Positions 23,587-29,715 of a DNA stretch of 29,715 nucleotides are shown here, piece after piece. The notes under the pieces were generated by a model. It was given only the letters and a program-made list of their open reading frames with translations. It had not been told where the DNA came from and made no database searches. The DNA is from Muribaculaceae bacterium. Its GTDB lineage: Bacteria; Bacteroidota; Bacteroidia; Bacteroidales; Muribaculaceae. The translations under genes and the position numbers were made by a program. Within the stretch, counting starts at the first letter, position 1. Every line of letters starts with the position of its first letter. The stretch is from contig WGUO01000034.1 in NCBI GenBank assembly GCA_014867205.1, positions 1-29,715 on the forward strand, in the 5' to 3' direction.

Positions 23587-24163
23587 CAAAGACCCCGTAT
23601 CTTCCTAAACGGAATAATGCGTCAAAAATTGAGAGACTTTCGTTTACACGTGCTCTTGCCTCTACACGTACTTCCTCAAGCCTCCGCTCTTCCTTAAGTC
23701 TCCGGGCGCCGGACTGGCTGCTGTCGCTTCCGTCAGTGGTGGCGACCGCAGGTAGCCAGACTGAGGTGTCGAGCCAGCCGAGTGCCACTTCGAGGAGCGC
23801 CGAGTTGAACTCCTCGAGGGTCATCCCCTCAGACCGGGCATATACCCCCTCTATCTCAGGCATAAGGTGTATATAGTACGGCGTGCGTCCGTATGCGGCG
23901 TTCCATGCCCCCAGGTGCTCGCGGCGCCACTTGCCGTGTTCCGACAGCGGCGGGTCGGCTCCATGCCGCTTCAGCACTACGGCACCACCGGAGACGGGCA
24001 CCGTCAGAGTGCCGGTACTTATCCGGCAATGAGCGAATTCCTTGCCAGATATGCCTGAGAGCCGCGTGGCCTCAATGCGTGCCCGGCGAGGCTCCATGCC
24101 GTCGCCCAGCGCCGCGGCATATTGCCTGAGCCAGCCGGCGGTCACCGTGAGCGGCGTCACCAT
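23579..24163 (-). CDS. Divergent WbqC-family protein
   Basis: 194 residues. The WbqC-like family is shown by LSEHGKWRREHLGAWNAAYG (73-92, like the family's I-SDHG-W-H-W---Y), TPYYIHLMPEIEGVY, LEEFNSALLEVALGWL and the C-terminal NESLSIFDALFRLGRYGV. It is shorter and more divergent than Bacteroides relatives: the N-terminal segment that usually carries a P-x-QY(F/Y) motif reads GWLRQYAAAL. The middle (about 140-170) is Ser- and Arg/Glu-rich. WbqC proteins are linked to surface polysaccharide gene clusters, with no firm biochemical role. Its ATG overlaps the lepB stop (ATGGTGA), so translation is probably coupled to lepB. The position after lepB supports the assignment. Confidence 0.75.
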   Translation of the reverse strand: MVTPLTVTAGWLRQYAAALGDGMEPRRARIEATRLSGISGKEFAHCRISTGTLTVPVSGGAVVLKRHGADPPLSEHGKWRREHLGAWNAAYGRTPYYIHLMPEIEGVYARSEGMTLEEFNSALLEVALGWLDTSVWLPAVATTDGSDSSQSGARRLKEERRLEEVRVEARARVNESLSIFDALFRLGRYGVFAI

Positions 24164-25638
24164 TTTGACGCGCTCTTGTCGGGGTTAGGATTGCTCAGTA
24201 TGCGGTTCCATCTGACCTTGCCGTCAAACCAGCCGCGCTCCTTGTCAAGAGAGATGATGATAAACACCGGAGAGCCCACGATGTGGTCCTCGGGCACGAA
24301 GCCCCAGTAGCGTGAGTCTGCGCTGCGGTCGCGGTTGTCGCCCATCATCCAGTAGTAGTCCATCTTGAACGTATAGTATTCGGTCTGCTTGCCGTTGATG
24401 TATATCCGGCCGTCACGGACCTGCAGGTCGTTGCCTTCGTAGACGCTTATGGCACGCCTGTACAGAGGCAGGTTGTCGGTCGTGAGATGCAGTGTCACTC
24501 CGCGTTGGGGAATCCATATCTCGCCCATATATGGTCTGGTCCAGCCATAGTCGTTGCCGCCCGGGAAGACTCCCCCGAGGTCGAGCATGCCGCTTTCCGA
24601 CTCGCGCTGGAGCGGGCCTATGACCTCGGGCCATTTCTCCACCTCGGCCTTCATTGACGCGCTGAGGGGCACGTCGTAGAACCAGAAGCCCGCGTATTCA
24701 TTGCGCATGGGCTTGAAGCCGTGGTCCTCCTCGCGGACACCTACCGAATGCCACTTCTCCGCGTCGATCTCGCCCTTGACCGGTATGATGTAGTTATACT
24801 CCACGTTCTCGGGCTCGGCGATGGGGCTGCCGTTGATGTAGACCGTGTCGCCCGAGATGCGCAGGCGTTCGCCGGGGAGTCCGATGGCCCGCTTCACATA
24901 ATTCTCGCGGCGGTCTACCGGACGGTACACAACCTCACCGAACATCTGTGGGTTTGCCGCGATATACTTCTTGCCGTCGGGGACGCCCTGCGACTCAATC
25001 TCGCTGACAATCTGGTAATAGTCACGGTTGCCCATATTGAGGGCCACGGTGTCGCCCTGCGGATAGTTGAAAACCACGATATCGCCGCGCTCGATGCTGC
25101 GTATGCCCGGCATGCGGTGATACTCAAGCTGCGGGTGCTCGATATAACTCTTGGTGTTGACTATGGGCAGCGTGTGCTGGGCGAGCGGGAAATGCAGTGG
25201 TGTCTGCGGCACCCGGGCGCCATATACAGTCTTGTCGACCCAGAGGCGGTCGCCCACGAGCAGAGATTTCTCAAGGCTTGACGAGGGAATCTCATACTGC
25301 TGACCCACAAATCCGAAAACGAAATAGATCAGTATCAGGGCATAGACTATGGCGTCGACCCAGCCCATAACGGTCCGCGTGGCCCCTTTCTTCTTCTTCC
25401 ACCATGTGAAGGGGATATAGCCCGTGATGTAGATGTCGAAGAGTAGCAGCCAGATCAGCAGGAGCCAGGGGTTGCCCATCAGCACGACCCATGTGAAGAA
25501 GATGGCCGATACTATGGAGAAGCGCACCCAGCGTGATGTCTTTACCGCGCGTATGCGGTCCATGAAGCTTCTGCCCCCCTTTGGGGTCACTTCAGGCTGA
25601 GGCTTGCCGCTCATGTCTGTATTATTGTTTCCTGTCAT
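24157..25638 (-). CDS. lepB: Signal peptidase I
   Basis: 493 residues from the ATG at 25638. It cuts signal peptides from exported proteins at the outer face of the inner membrane. Two or three membrane segments precede the catalytic part (WVRFSIVSAIFFTWVVLMG; PWLLLIWLLLFDIYITGYI; VDAIVYALILIYFVFGFV). The catalytic Ser is in EIPSSSLEKSLLVGD (Ser121) and the general base Lys in ENYVKRAIGLPGE (Lys249). The closing box is GDNRDRSADSRYWG. Between the Lys box and the last box lies an insert of about 150 residues, which makes this enzyme far longer than the 324-residue E. coli one; large LepB proteins are usual in Bacteroidetes. A TTG at 25680 overlapping the dapB stop would add 14 residues; the ATG seems likelier. 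Confidence 0.94.
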   Translation of the reverse strand: MTGNNNTDMSGKPQPEVTPKGGRSFMDRIRAVKTSRWVRFSIVSAIFFTWVVLMGNPWLLLIWLLLFDIYITGYIPFTWWKKKKGATRTVMGWVDAIVYALILIYFVFGFVGQQYEIPSSSLEKSLLVGDRLWVDKTVYGARVPQTPLHFPLAQHTLPIVNTKSYIEHPQLEYHRMPGIRSIERGDIVVFNYPQGDTVALNMGNRDYYQIVSEIESQGVPDGKKYIAANPQMFGEVVYRPVDRRENYVKRAIGLPGERLRISGDTVYINGSPIAEPENVEYNYIIPVKGEIDAEKWHSVGVREEDHGFKPMRNEYAGFWFYDVPLSASMKAEVEKWPEVIGPLQRESESGMLDLGGVFPGGNDYGWTRPYMGEIWIPQRGVTLHLTTDNLPLYRRAISVYEGNDLQVRDGRIYINGKQTEYYTFKMDYYWMMGDNRDRSADSRYWGFVPEDHIVGSPVFIIISLDKERGWFDGKVRWNRILSNPNPDKSASKW

Positions 25639-25672
25639 TTTTATATCTGTATCGGGGGAGTCTGCGCGACTC

Positions 25673-26422
25673 TCATTCAAATATTTTCTGTCCGGTCATC
25701 TCGCAGAGCATCTCGCCCAGGGTGTGGAATCCGTGCTTGCCGGCGAGCCACTCGGCAGCCATGACCGCTCCGAGCGCGAAACCGTCGCGCGACTTGGCCG
25801 AATGTGTTATCGTGATGTCGTCGACAGCCGAGTCCCAGATGATGGTGTGTATGCCGGGCACCTCGCCCGAGCGGATATGCTCTATCTCCATCATGTCGGC
25901 GCTGTGCCTCGGGTCAGTCTCCGGCTCCACCCAGCCGTCGATACGGTCAGTGCGGTCCACAATCTGGCCGGCCAGCGTGATGGCGGTGCCCGACGGGTGG
26001 TCGAGCTTATGCACGTGGTGTGTCTCGACCATGCGCGGCGTGTACTGCGCGAAATTATTCATTATCGTGGCCAGATAGCGGTTGACTGCCATGAAGATGT
26101 TGACTCCGATAGAGAAATTCGAGGCCCAGAGCAGAGTGCCGCGTCCTGCGTCGCACTCCTCGCGCATCTCGCCGAGGCGTCCGGTCCAGCCGGTCGTGCC
26201 GCACACTACGGGTACTCCCGCCTCAAAGCACTTCCTCACGTTGCCGGCGGCGGTGGCAGGAGTGGTGAACTCAATGGCTACGTCGGAGTCGCGGAATGCC
26301 TCGGTATTGAAGTCTGAGGTGTTGTCCTTGTCGATGCGGCATGTTATCTCGTTGCCGCGCTCGATGGCGATACGCTCGATGATGTGTCCCATCTTGCCGT
26401 ATCCTATCAGTGCTATCTTCAT
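25673..26422 (-). CDS. dapB: 4-hydroxy-tetrahydrodipicolinate reductase
   Basis: 249 residues from the chosen start. It reduces the dipicolinate precursor with NAD(P)H in the diaminopimelate pathway that feeds lysine and peptidoglycan. The nucleotide-binding motif is G7-YGKM-G12. TTGWTGR follows, the catalytic pair His135-His136 lies in ETHHVHK, and Lys139 and the motif PSGTA (143-147) bind the substrate. An in-frame ATG at 26467 would add 15 residues, but family members begin at MKIALIGYGKMG, so 26422 is preferred. It heads the dapB-lepB-wbqC cluster. The PCMD gene lies 81 nt upstream in the same direction. Confidence 0.96.
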   Translation of the reverse strand: MKIALIGYGKMGHIIERIAIERGNEITCRIDKDNTSDFNTEAFRDSDVAIEFTTPATAAGNVRKCFEAGVPVVCGTTGWTGRLGEMREECDAGRGTLLWASNFSIGVNIFMAVNRYLATIMNNFAQYTPRMVETHHVHKLDHPSGTAITLAGQIVDRTDRIDGWVEPETDPRHSADMMEIEHIRSGEVPGIHTIIWDSAVDDITITHSAKSRDGFALGAVMAAEWLAGKHGFHTLGEMLCEMTGQKIFE

Positions 26423-26503
26423 TTCTTTCGGGTTGTTTTTGAAATTGTCCGGCGCTCGGCACTGCATGCGAATTGTGCTGGCGGCTGCCGACCGGTCAGT
26501 GTG

Positions 26504-27460
26504 TCAGAATCCGAAGGCCACGTTGTCGACATATACCGTCAGGCCCTCGGTTCCGACAAACGCCTCACCGCAGGTCGACGATATCATTACCAGCACGTGT
26601 GTGGGCTTCTCGTCTGCAGCGGCCCACCCCTCCTCCTGCACAGGCACGAGCTTGCCCTTGGAGTTGTAGGCATGATACGCCTTCTTGCCGTTGAGCAGGC
26701 CCATATAGGGCTTGTAGAATGGCTGGCCGGTTATGTCGCCGTAGTGTATGGGCAGCTGGTGGCCGCGGGTCAGAGGCACGCTCCGGCTGAATCGCTCGCG
26801 ACCCGTGCCGACGCGCAGCGCGTGGATGTTGCCCTTGGCATCCTCCCAGCGTTTCTGCAGCAGCACGTATGCCTCGGCATTGTCGCGGCCCTGAAGTGTC
26901 TTCTTCGAGCCGAAGCCGGTGGCCTTTACGCGTGTGTTGACATTGGGCATGTCTACCTTCAGGTCGTAAACGAGTGCCTTCGGACGCTTGGTATAGGGAA
27001 TGCCCATCTCCATCTTGCCGTATGGATTCTTGGTCGATGATATGGGCTCGCGCACCTTGCCGAGGAATATCGTGCCCGGCACCATGACATCCATGTTGAT
27101 GATGCCCAGTACCTTGACCTCCTCGATCTTTGTGTAGAGCTTGGCCATGCGGTTGCCGTTGACCACTGCAGGCTCAACGGTGTTCGAGGCCTTCACGATG
27201 CCTGACACCTTGGCGTAGACATTGCTTGAGGCCCAGGGTGAGCCTCCTTTGGGATGATATGCCACATTTCCCTTGATGCTTTGGGTGGGGCCTATCGCAT
27301 AGACTGTCTTTTTCTTGCCGCCGAGCACTTTTGACTCGGTGATCTCGCGTGTCACCCAGTTTGAGAAGTCGCCGTAACGTATTTTCTCGAGGGTAAGTGC
27401 CGTGGCGTCACCGCATGCAAGAAGCAGCATCATTGCGGCGCAGACAATAAATTTTCGCAT
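26504..27460 (-). CDS. PCMD-domain lipoprotein or secreted protein
   Basis: 318 residues. The N terminus MRKFIVCAAMMLLLAC contains a possible lipobox (LLA-C16), though cleavage by signal peptidase I after DATA is an alternative. The mature part resembles the PCMD family (putative carbohydrate metabolism domain) common in Bacteroidetes: IRYGDFSNWVTREI near the start, YAIGPTQSIKGN, PWASSNVYAKVSGI, LLQKRWEDAKGN, and the closing VYVDNVAFGF typical of its jelly-roll fold. PCMD proteins often accompany glycan-use genes, but none is seen here, so the ligand is unknown. It has a very good promoter of its own and is probably exported to the envelope. Confidence 0.85.
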   Translation of the reverse strand: MRKFIVCAAMMLLLACGDATALTLEKIRYGDFSNWVTREITESKVLGGKKKTVYAIGPTQSIKGNVAYHPKGGSPWASSNVYAKVSGIVKASNTVEPAVVNGNRMAKLYTKIEEVKVLGIINMDVMVPGTIFLGKVREPISSTKNPYGKMEMGIPYTKRPKALVYDLKVDMPNVNTRVKATGFGSKKTLQGRDNAEAYVLLQKRWEDAKGNIHALRVGTGRERFSRSVPLTRGHQLPIHYGDITGQPFYKPYMGLLNGKKAYHAYNSKGKLVPVQEEGWAAADEKPTHVLVMISSTCGEAFVGTEGLTVYVDNVAFGF

Positions 27461-27488
27461 AACTTTGTGTCACAAATCTATTACGCCG

Positions 27489-27519
27489 CAAAGTTACATA
27501 AAAAATCCCACATGACCAA
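27489..27519 (-). promoter_or_regulatory. Promoter of the PCMD gene
   Basis: On the minus strand TTGG (27516-27519), exactly 19 nt, then TAACTTTG (27489-27496). It lies about 30 nt upstream of the start codon. Confidence 0.8.
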
Positions 27520-27540
27520 CCTCGCGTTTCACTCGCGGGG
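27520..27540 (-). terminator. Weak hairpin after the secreted-protein gene
   Basis: CCCCGCG pairs with CGCGAGG (one wobble) around a 7-nt loop just past the stop codon at 27543. No immediate T run follows, and it abuts the next promoter's -33 box. Confidence 0.35.
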
Positions 27541-27542
27541 CG

Positions 27543-28073
27543 TCAACGCTTGAGCGTGCGCAGGAAATGGTCTACCCATTCCGAGCGGCCGGGGGTGGCG
27601 ATAATCACTGTTGTGACCTCCTGCCCGTTGTACGGCAGCACAAGCACAGTGACCTGCTGTCCCTCGATTTCGCCGCTTGCCTTGGCTCCGCCGCAGCGTC
27701 CATATTGCACTCTCTCCACGCGCGCGTCGGGCATGTGCATCGAGGAGGCGAGACGCTGGCACAGCTCAAATGCGATCTTCTGGTTTGAGCCACGTTTCTC
27801 CACATTGGTCATCGACAGGCCGAAAGTGCCGTCAGGGTATTTGGCGATAAGCGACGAGCCCTTGTCGATCACGGTGCCTGCGGGGAGCTCGAACTCGAAT
27901 CCGGCATAGTCCATGTTGACATACCAGTTTGCTTTGCCGTCATCGGTTACGGTGTTGCCTGCCATCGGTGTCTCCACCGGTGTCTGGCTGACTGTCCCGT
28001 TGATTTCCTGTGCCGACGCGCCAATGGCGAGTGCCGCGAGCAGTGTGCCTGTCAGATAGGTTCTTAGATTCAT
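27543..28073 (-). CDS. Secreted protein of unknown function
   Basis: 176 residues. A clear signal peptide (MNLRTYLTGTLLAALAIGASA) ends before QEINGT. After a polar linker to about residue 45, the mature part starts YVNMDYAGFEFELPAGTVID and alternates strands and one helix (FELCQRLASSMHM). It ends in VTTVIIATPGRSEWVDHFLRTLKR-type sequence, of which EWVDHFLRTLKR is a terminal helix. The pattern FELPAGTVID ... GLSMTNVE ... LP(Y)NGQEVTTVIIATP ... FLRTL resembles small periplasmic alpha/beta domains. Two cysteines (LC, RC) could form a disulfide. I do not recognise a named family. It lies between heptad element E and the PCMD gene and may be a single-gene unit. Confidence 0.75.
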   Translation of the reverse strand: MNLRTYLTGTLLAALAIGASAQEINGTVSQTPVETPMAGNTVTDDGKANWYVNMDYAGFEFELPAGTVIDKGSSLIAKYPDGTFGLSMTNVEKRGSNQKIAFELCQRLASSMHMPDARVERVQYGRCGGAKASGEIEGQQVTVLVLPYNGQEVTTVIIATPGRSEWVDHFLRTLKR

Positions 28074-28083
28074 GAGAGTTTAT

Positions 28084-28217
28084 GTTAATTATTAATTATT
28101 AAAGATTAGAGATTAATTTGGCGGCAACTGATTAATCTCGATTTATCCCGATTAATCCTGATAAATCCCCCAGCCGCTCTAAAAATGAATCTTTAATCTT
28201 TTGTCTTTAATCTTTAG
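28084..28217. repeat. Heptad-armed inverted intergenic element E
   Basis: Left arm 28084-28118 in 7-nt phase: GTTAATT, ATTAATT, ATTAAAG, ATTAGAG, ATTAATT. The centre holds the decamer array at 28130-28169. Right arm 28188-28222 has AATCTTT twice, TGTCTTT, AATCTTT and AGTTAGA; the last unit contains the stop codon of the TatD gene. Confidence 0.7.
28130..28169. repeat. Four tandem decamers GAT(T/A)(A/T)ATC(T/C)(C/T)
   Basis: GATTAATCTC, GATTTATCCC, GATTAATCCT and GATAAATCCC follow one another without gap in the centre of element E. The period of 10 differs from the 7 of the arms. Confidence 0.75.
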
Positions 28218-28856
28218 TTAGAGTCCGAGGAAGCGGCGGGTGTTGGCCTTGATCAGGTCGGTCAAGTCGGAACCATAGGCGTCCGATAGGCGCGCTATGA
28301 CCTCCGCGATGTCCAGGGGAGCCTCGTCGGTTTCGGCAAGTATGACCTCCGGGGGAACATTTCTCAGAGTCTCGGGGTTGAACTCAGCGCCGAACGACAG
28401 CATGCAGCCGGCCCTGACCAGCATCTCGGCCACCTCGGGCTTGCCGCGGAAACCATGTATGGCCCAGGGCTGTGTGGGTTTGAGGTCGCGTCGGGCACCG
28501 ACCACTATGTCGTGTCCCTTCACGTCGTGAATCACCAGAGGCTTGCAGAGGCGTTCCGACAGTCCGATATGACGCTTGAACACCTGCAGCTGGCGGAACA
28601 TCGGCCCTCCCTTCGGAGTCAGGTCGATTCCGGTTTCCCCGATCGCCACAATCTCCGGCTCTGAGGCATATCTCTCCACAGTCTCCCATTCCCGGGTACA
28701 GTCGGTGGTCAGGAGTGTGTCCCACGGGTGGATGCCGATGCTGTATCGCTGCGTTGGGTCTAACTTCGGATTCCGGTTTTCCTCGCTTATGCATACGGCC
28801 ACGATGCCTTGCGGCTGGGGTACCGCATGATGGGTGTGAATGTCAAGTATATCCAT
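28218..28856 (-). CDS. TatD-family metal-dependent hydrolase
   Basis: 212 residues from the chosen start, somewhat shorter than typical TatD proteins (about 260). The metal ligands of the TIM-barrel fold are in place: His7 and His9 in DIHTHH, Glu74 in GETGID, His110 in VIHDVKG, His134 in AIHGFRGK and Asp177 in ETDEAP. The family includes 3'-5' exonucleases and other phosphoesterases; the exact substrate is unknown. An in-frame ATG at 28898 would add 14 residues rich in Cys and Gln, but the conserved domain starts at MDILDIHTHH, so 28856 is preferred. Expected to be cytoplasmic. It lies downstream of yidD with 72 nt between. Confidence 0.9.
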   Translation of the reverse strand: MDILDIHTHHAVPQPQGIVAVCISEENRNPKLDPTQRYSIGIHPWDTLLTTDCTREWETVERYASEPEIVAIGETGIDLTPKGGPMFRQLQVFKRHIGLSERLCKPLVIHDVKGHDIVVGARRDLKPTQPWAIHGFRGKPEVAEMLVRAGCMLSFGAEFNPETLRNVPPEVILAETDEAPLDIAEVIARLSDAYGSDLTDLIKANTRRFLGL

Positions 28857-28928
28857 ATTCTGAGGTGATTTACAAAAGCAATATTGTTGATGTGTCATCT
28901 GTTGTCCGGATGGTCTGCATCTGCAATA

Positions 28929-29186
28929 TTAACCTTTGCCGTTATCCTTTTGTTCGGGTGGGGGCACCGGATCATACCCGTATCCGCCCCAGGGATGGCA
29001 GCGGCATATCCTCTTGACGGCGAGCCATCCGCCTCGCAGCGGCCCGTGCCGGTCTATTGCCTCGACGGCATACTGGCTGCAGGTCGGCGTGTATCGGCAT
29101 GAGGCCGGAAACATCGGCGAGATCGACATCTGGTAGAACCTTATCGGCGCTATCGCCAGTTTTCTGATTATATGCCCGGGTTTCAT
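28929..29186 (-). CDS. yidD: Membrane protein insertion efficiency factor
   Basis: 85 residues, the normal size. YidD assists YidC-mediated insertion of membrane proteins. The family signature is seen in PIRFYQMSISPMFPASCRYTPTC-type sequence: ISPMFP, then CRYTPTCSQYAVEAI and GGWLAVKRICRCHPW, then GYDPVP. The N-terminal amphipathic helix would lie on the inner membrane. Its start overlaps the rnpA stop by 4 nt (ATGA), so translation is coupled. The rnpA-yidD order is widely conserved. Confidence 0.97.
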   Translation of the reverse strand: MKPGHIIRKLAIAPIRFYQMSISPMFPASCRYTPTCSQYAVEAIDRHGPLRGGWLAVKRICRCHPWGGYGYDPVPPPEQKDNGKG

Positions 29187-29665
29187 GCCTCAACCTTACT
29201 GTCGGCTGCACTGCCGGCGATTTCTTTTTCAACTTTTGCCAGCAGGCGCTGCATTTTTTTCTCGATTGTAGCGTAGTCGGTGTCGCCGGCATGCAGATAG
29301 ATGAACGCCATGCATACCACTCTTACATTGCCGTCGGCACGCGCCGCATCGCGCAGTGCCAGCCGGTTCAGTCGGTATGCCTCACGTATGCGGCGGCGTA
29401 TACGCACACGGTCCACGGCATGGCGCACCTTCTTCTTGGGTACCGTGACAAGCATCTGAAGATCGCCCACCAGCGGCGGCGTGCCATTGCGGAACGCCCC
29501 CTTGAGTTCCTCACTGCCGAGCACGCGATAGGTCATGCGGAGCGGATACTCGTAGAGTGTGCGCCCCCCTTCAAACAGACCGTCAACGAGTGACTTGTGG
29601 CGGAGTTTCTCCGCCTTGCCCATCGTGAGCCTCGGCCTGTCTGTTGATGTCTCGTCAGTATTCAT
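29183..29665 (-). CDS. rnpA: Ribonuclease P protein component
   Basis: 160 residues. It pairs with the RNA subunit of RNase P to mature tRNA 5' ends. The start of the fold is LTMGKAEKLRHKSLVDGLFEGG-like (SLVDGLFEGGRTL). VGDLQMLVTVPKKKVRHAVDR precedes the RNA-binding stretch RVRIRRRIREAYRL (86-99), the family's RNR motif. The C terminus is a Lys/Ala-rich helix (EKKMQRLLAKVEKEIAGS). The ATG at 29665 adds 14 polar residues before the ATG at 29623, where the conserved part begins; either may be used. The ribosomal protein gene rpmH, its usual neighbour in many other bacteria, is not in the window. Confidence 0.96.
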   Translation of the reverse strand: MNTDETSTDRPRLTMGKAEKLRHKSLVDGLFEGGRTLYEYPLRMTYRVLGSEELKGAFRNGTPPLVGDLQMLVTVPKKKVRHAVDRVRIRRRIREAYRLNRLALRDAARADGNVRVVCMAFIYLHAGDTDYATIEKKMQRLLAKVEKEIAGSAADSKVEA

Positions 29666-29715
29666 ATTTTTATGATTTGTGCAAGCCTAAACTGATAAAA
29701 TAGGTTGATAAACTC

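Noticed and set aside
27463..27470. Plus-strand TAACTTTG as a second promoter
   Set aside because: It points into the antisense of the secreted-protein gene, has no supporting -33, and overlaps the PCMD leader; probably chance.

Overview
The window looks like a chromosomal core region of a Bacteroidales bacterium, most likely a Muribaculaceae-type gut genome (inference). The grounds are: GC-rich codon use in coding regions with AT-rich gaps; several promoters matching the Bacteroidetes form TTG(G/C)-N19-TAnnTTTG; A-rich rather than strong Shine-Dalgarno leaders at most starts; a Bacteroidetes-type integrase, a PCMD-domain lipoprotein, a DUF4294 protein and a WbqC-family protein; and the gene orders dapB-lepB-wbqC and rnpA-yidD.

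Layout. 1-1265: remnant of an integrated element, made of a truncated tyrosine integrase, about 500 bp of noncoding DNA with at least six copies of a GAGGGTGCA-like motif, and a tRNA-Lys(CTT) with its own promoter and terminator. 1530-3773: a small cupin protein and a TPR lipoprotein with an OmpA-like segment. 3971-13707: polA, nadB, a C-terminal processing protease and mfd, all on the plus strand; the protease and mfd are 4 nt apart. 13730-15366: mscL and gapA, divergent from overlapping promoters. 15626-18966: DUF2007 protein and a zinc-cysteine-less sirtuin, then pyrH-frr-glycosyltransferase. 19138-21831: a four-subunit 2-oxoacid:ferredoxin oxidoreductase operon. 22025-23417: OmpA-type lipoprotein and DUF4294 protein (minus strand). 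23579-26422: dapB-lepB-wbqC (minus strand). 26504-29665: PCMD lipoprotein, an unrecognised secreted protein, a TatD hydrolase, yidD and rnpA (minus strand).

Most genes are housekeeping: DNA repair and replication (polA, mfd), NAD and lysine/peptidoglycan precursor synthesis (nadB, dapB), translation and RNA processing (frr, rnpA, tRNA-Lys), pyrimidine nucleotides (pyrH), protein export and membrane insertion (lepB, yidD), and central and anaerobic energy metabolism (gapA and the ferredoxin oxidoreductase). I see no CRISPR array, no complete mobile element and no obvious defence or biosynthetic cluster.

The most unusual signal is noncoding. Five gaps between genes are filled almost from one coding end to the next by short arrays with a 7-base period. 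Each has TTTAG/TTAGG-type heptads on the left, a GC-richer or hairpin-forming centre, and reverse-complement CCTAA-type heptads on the right. They look like one dispersed family of inverted, heptad-armed intergenic elements. Other points of interest are a possible structured leader before nadB, a PolA whose 3'-5' exonuclease residues look lost, and the integrase-side repeat cluster.
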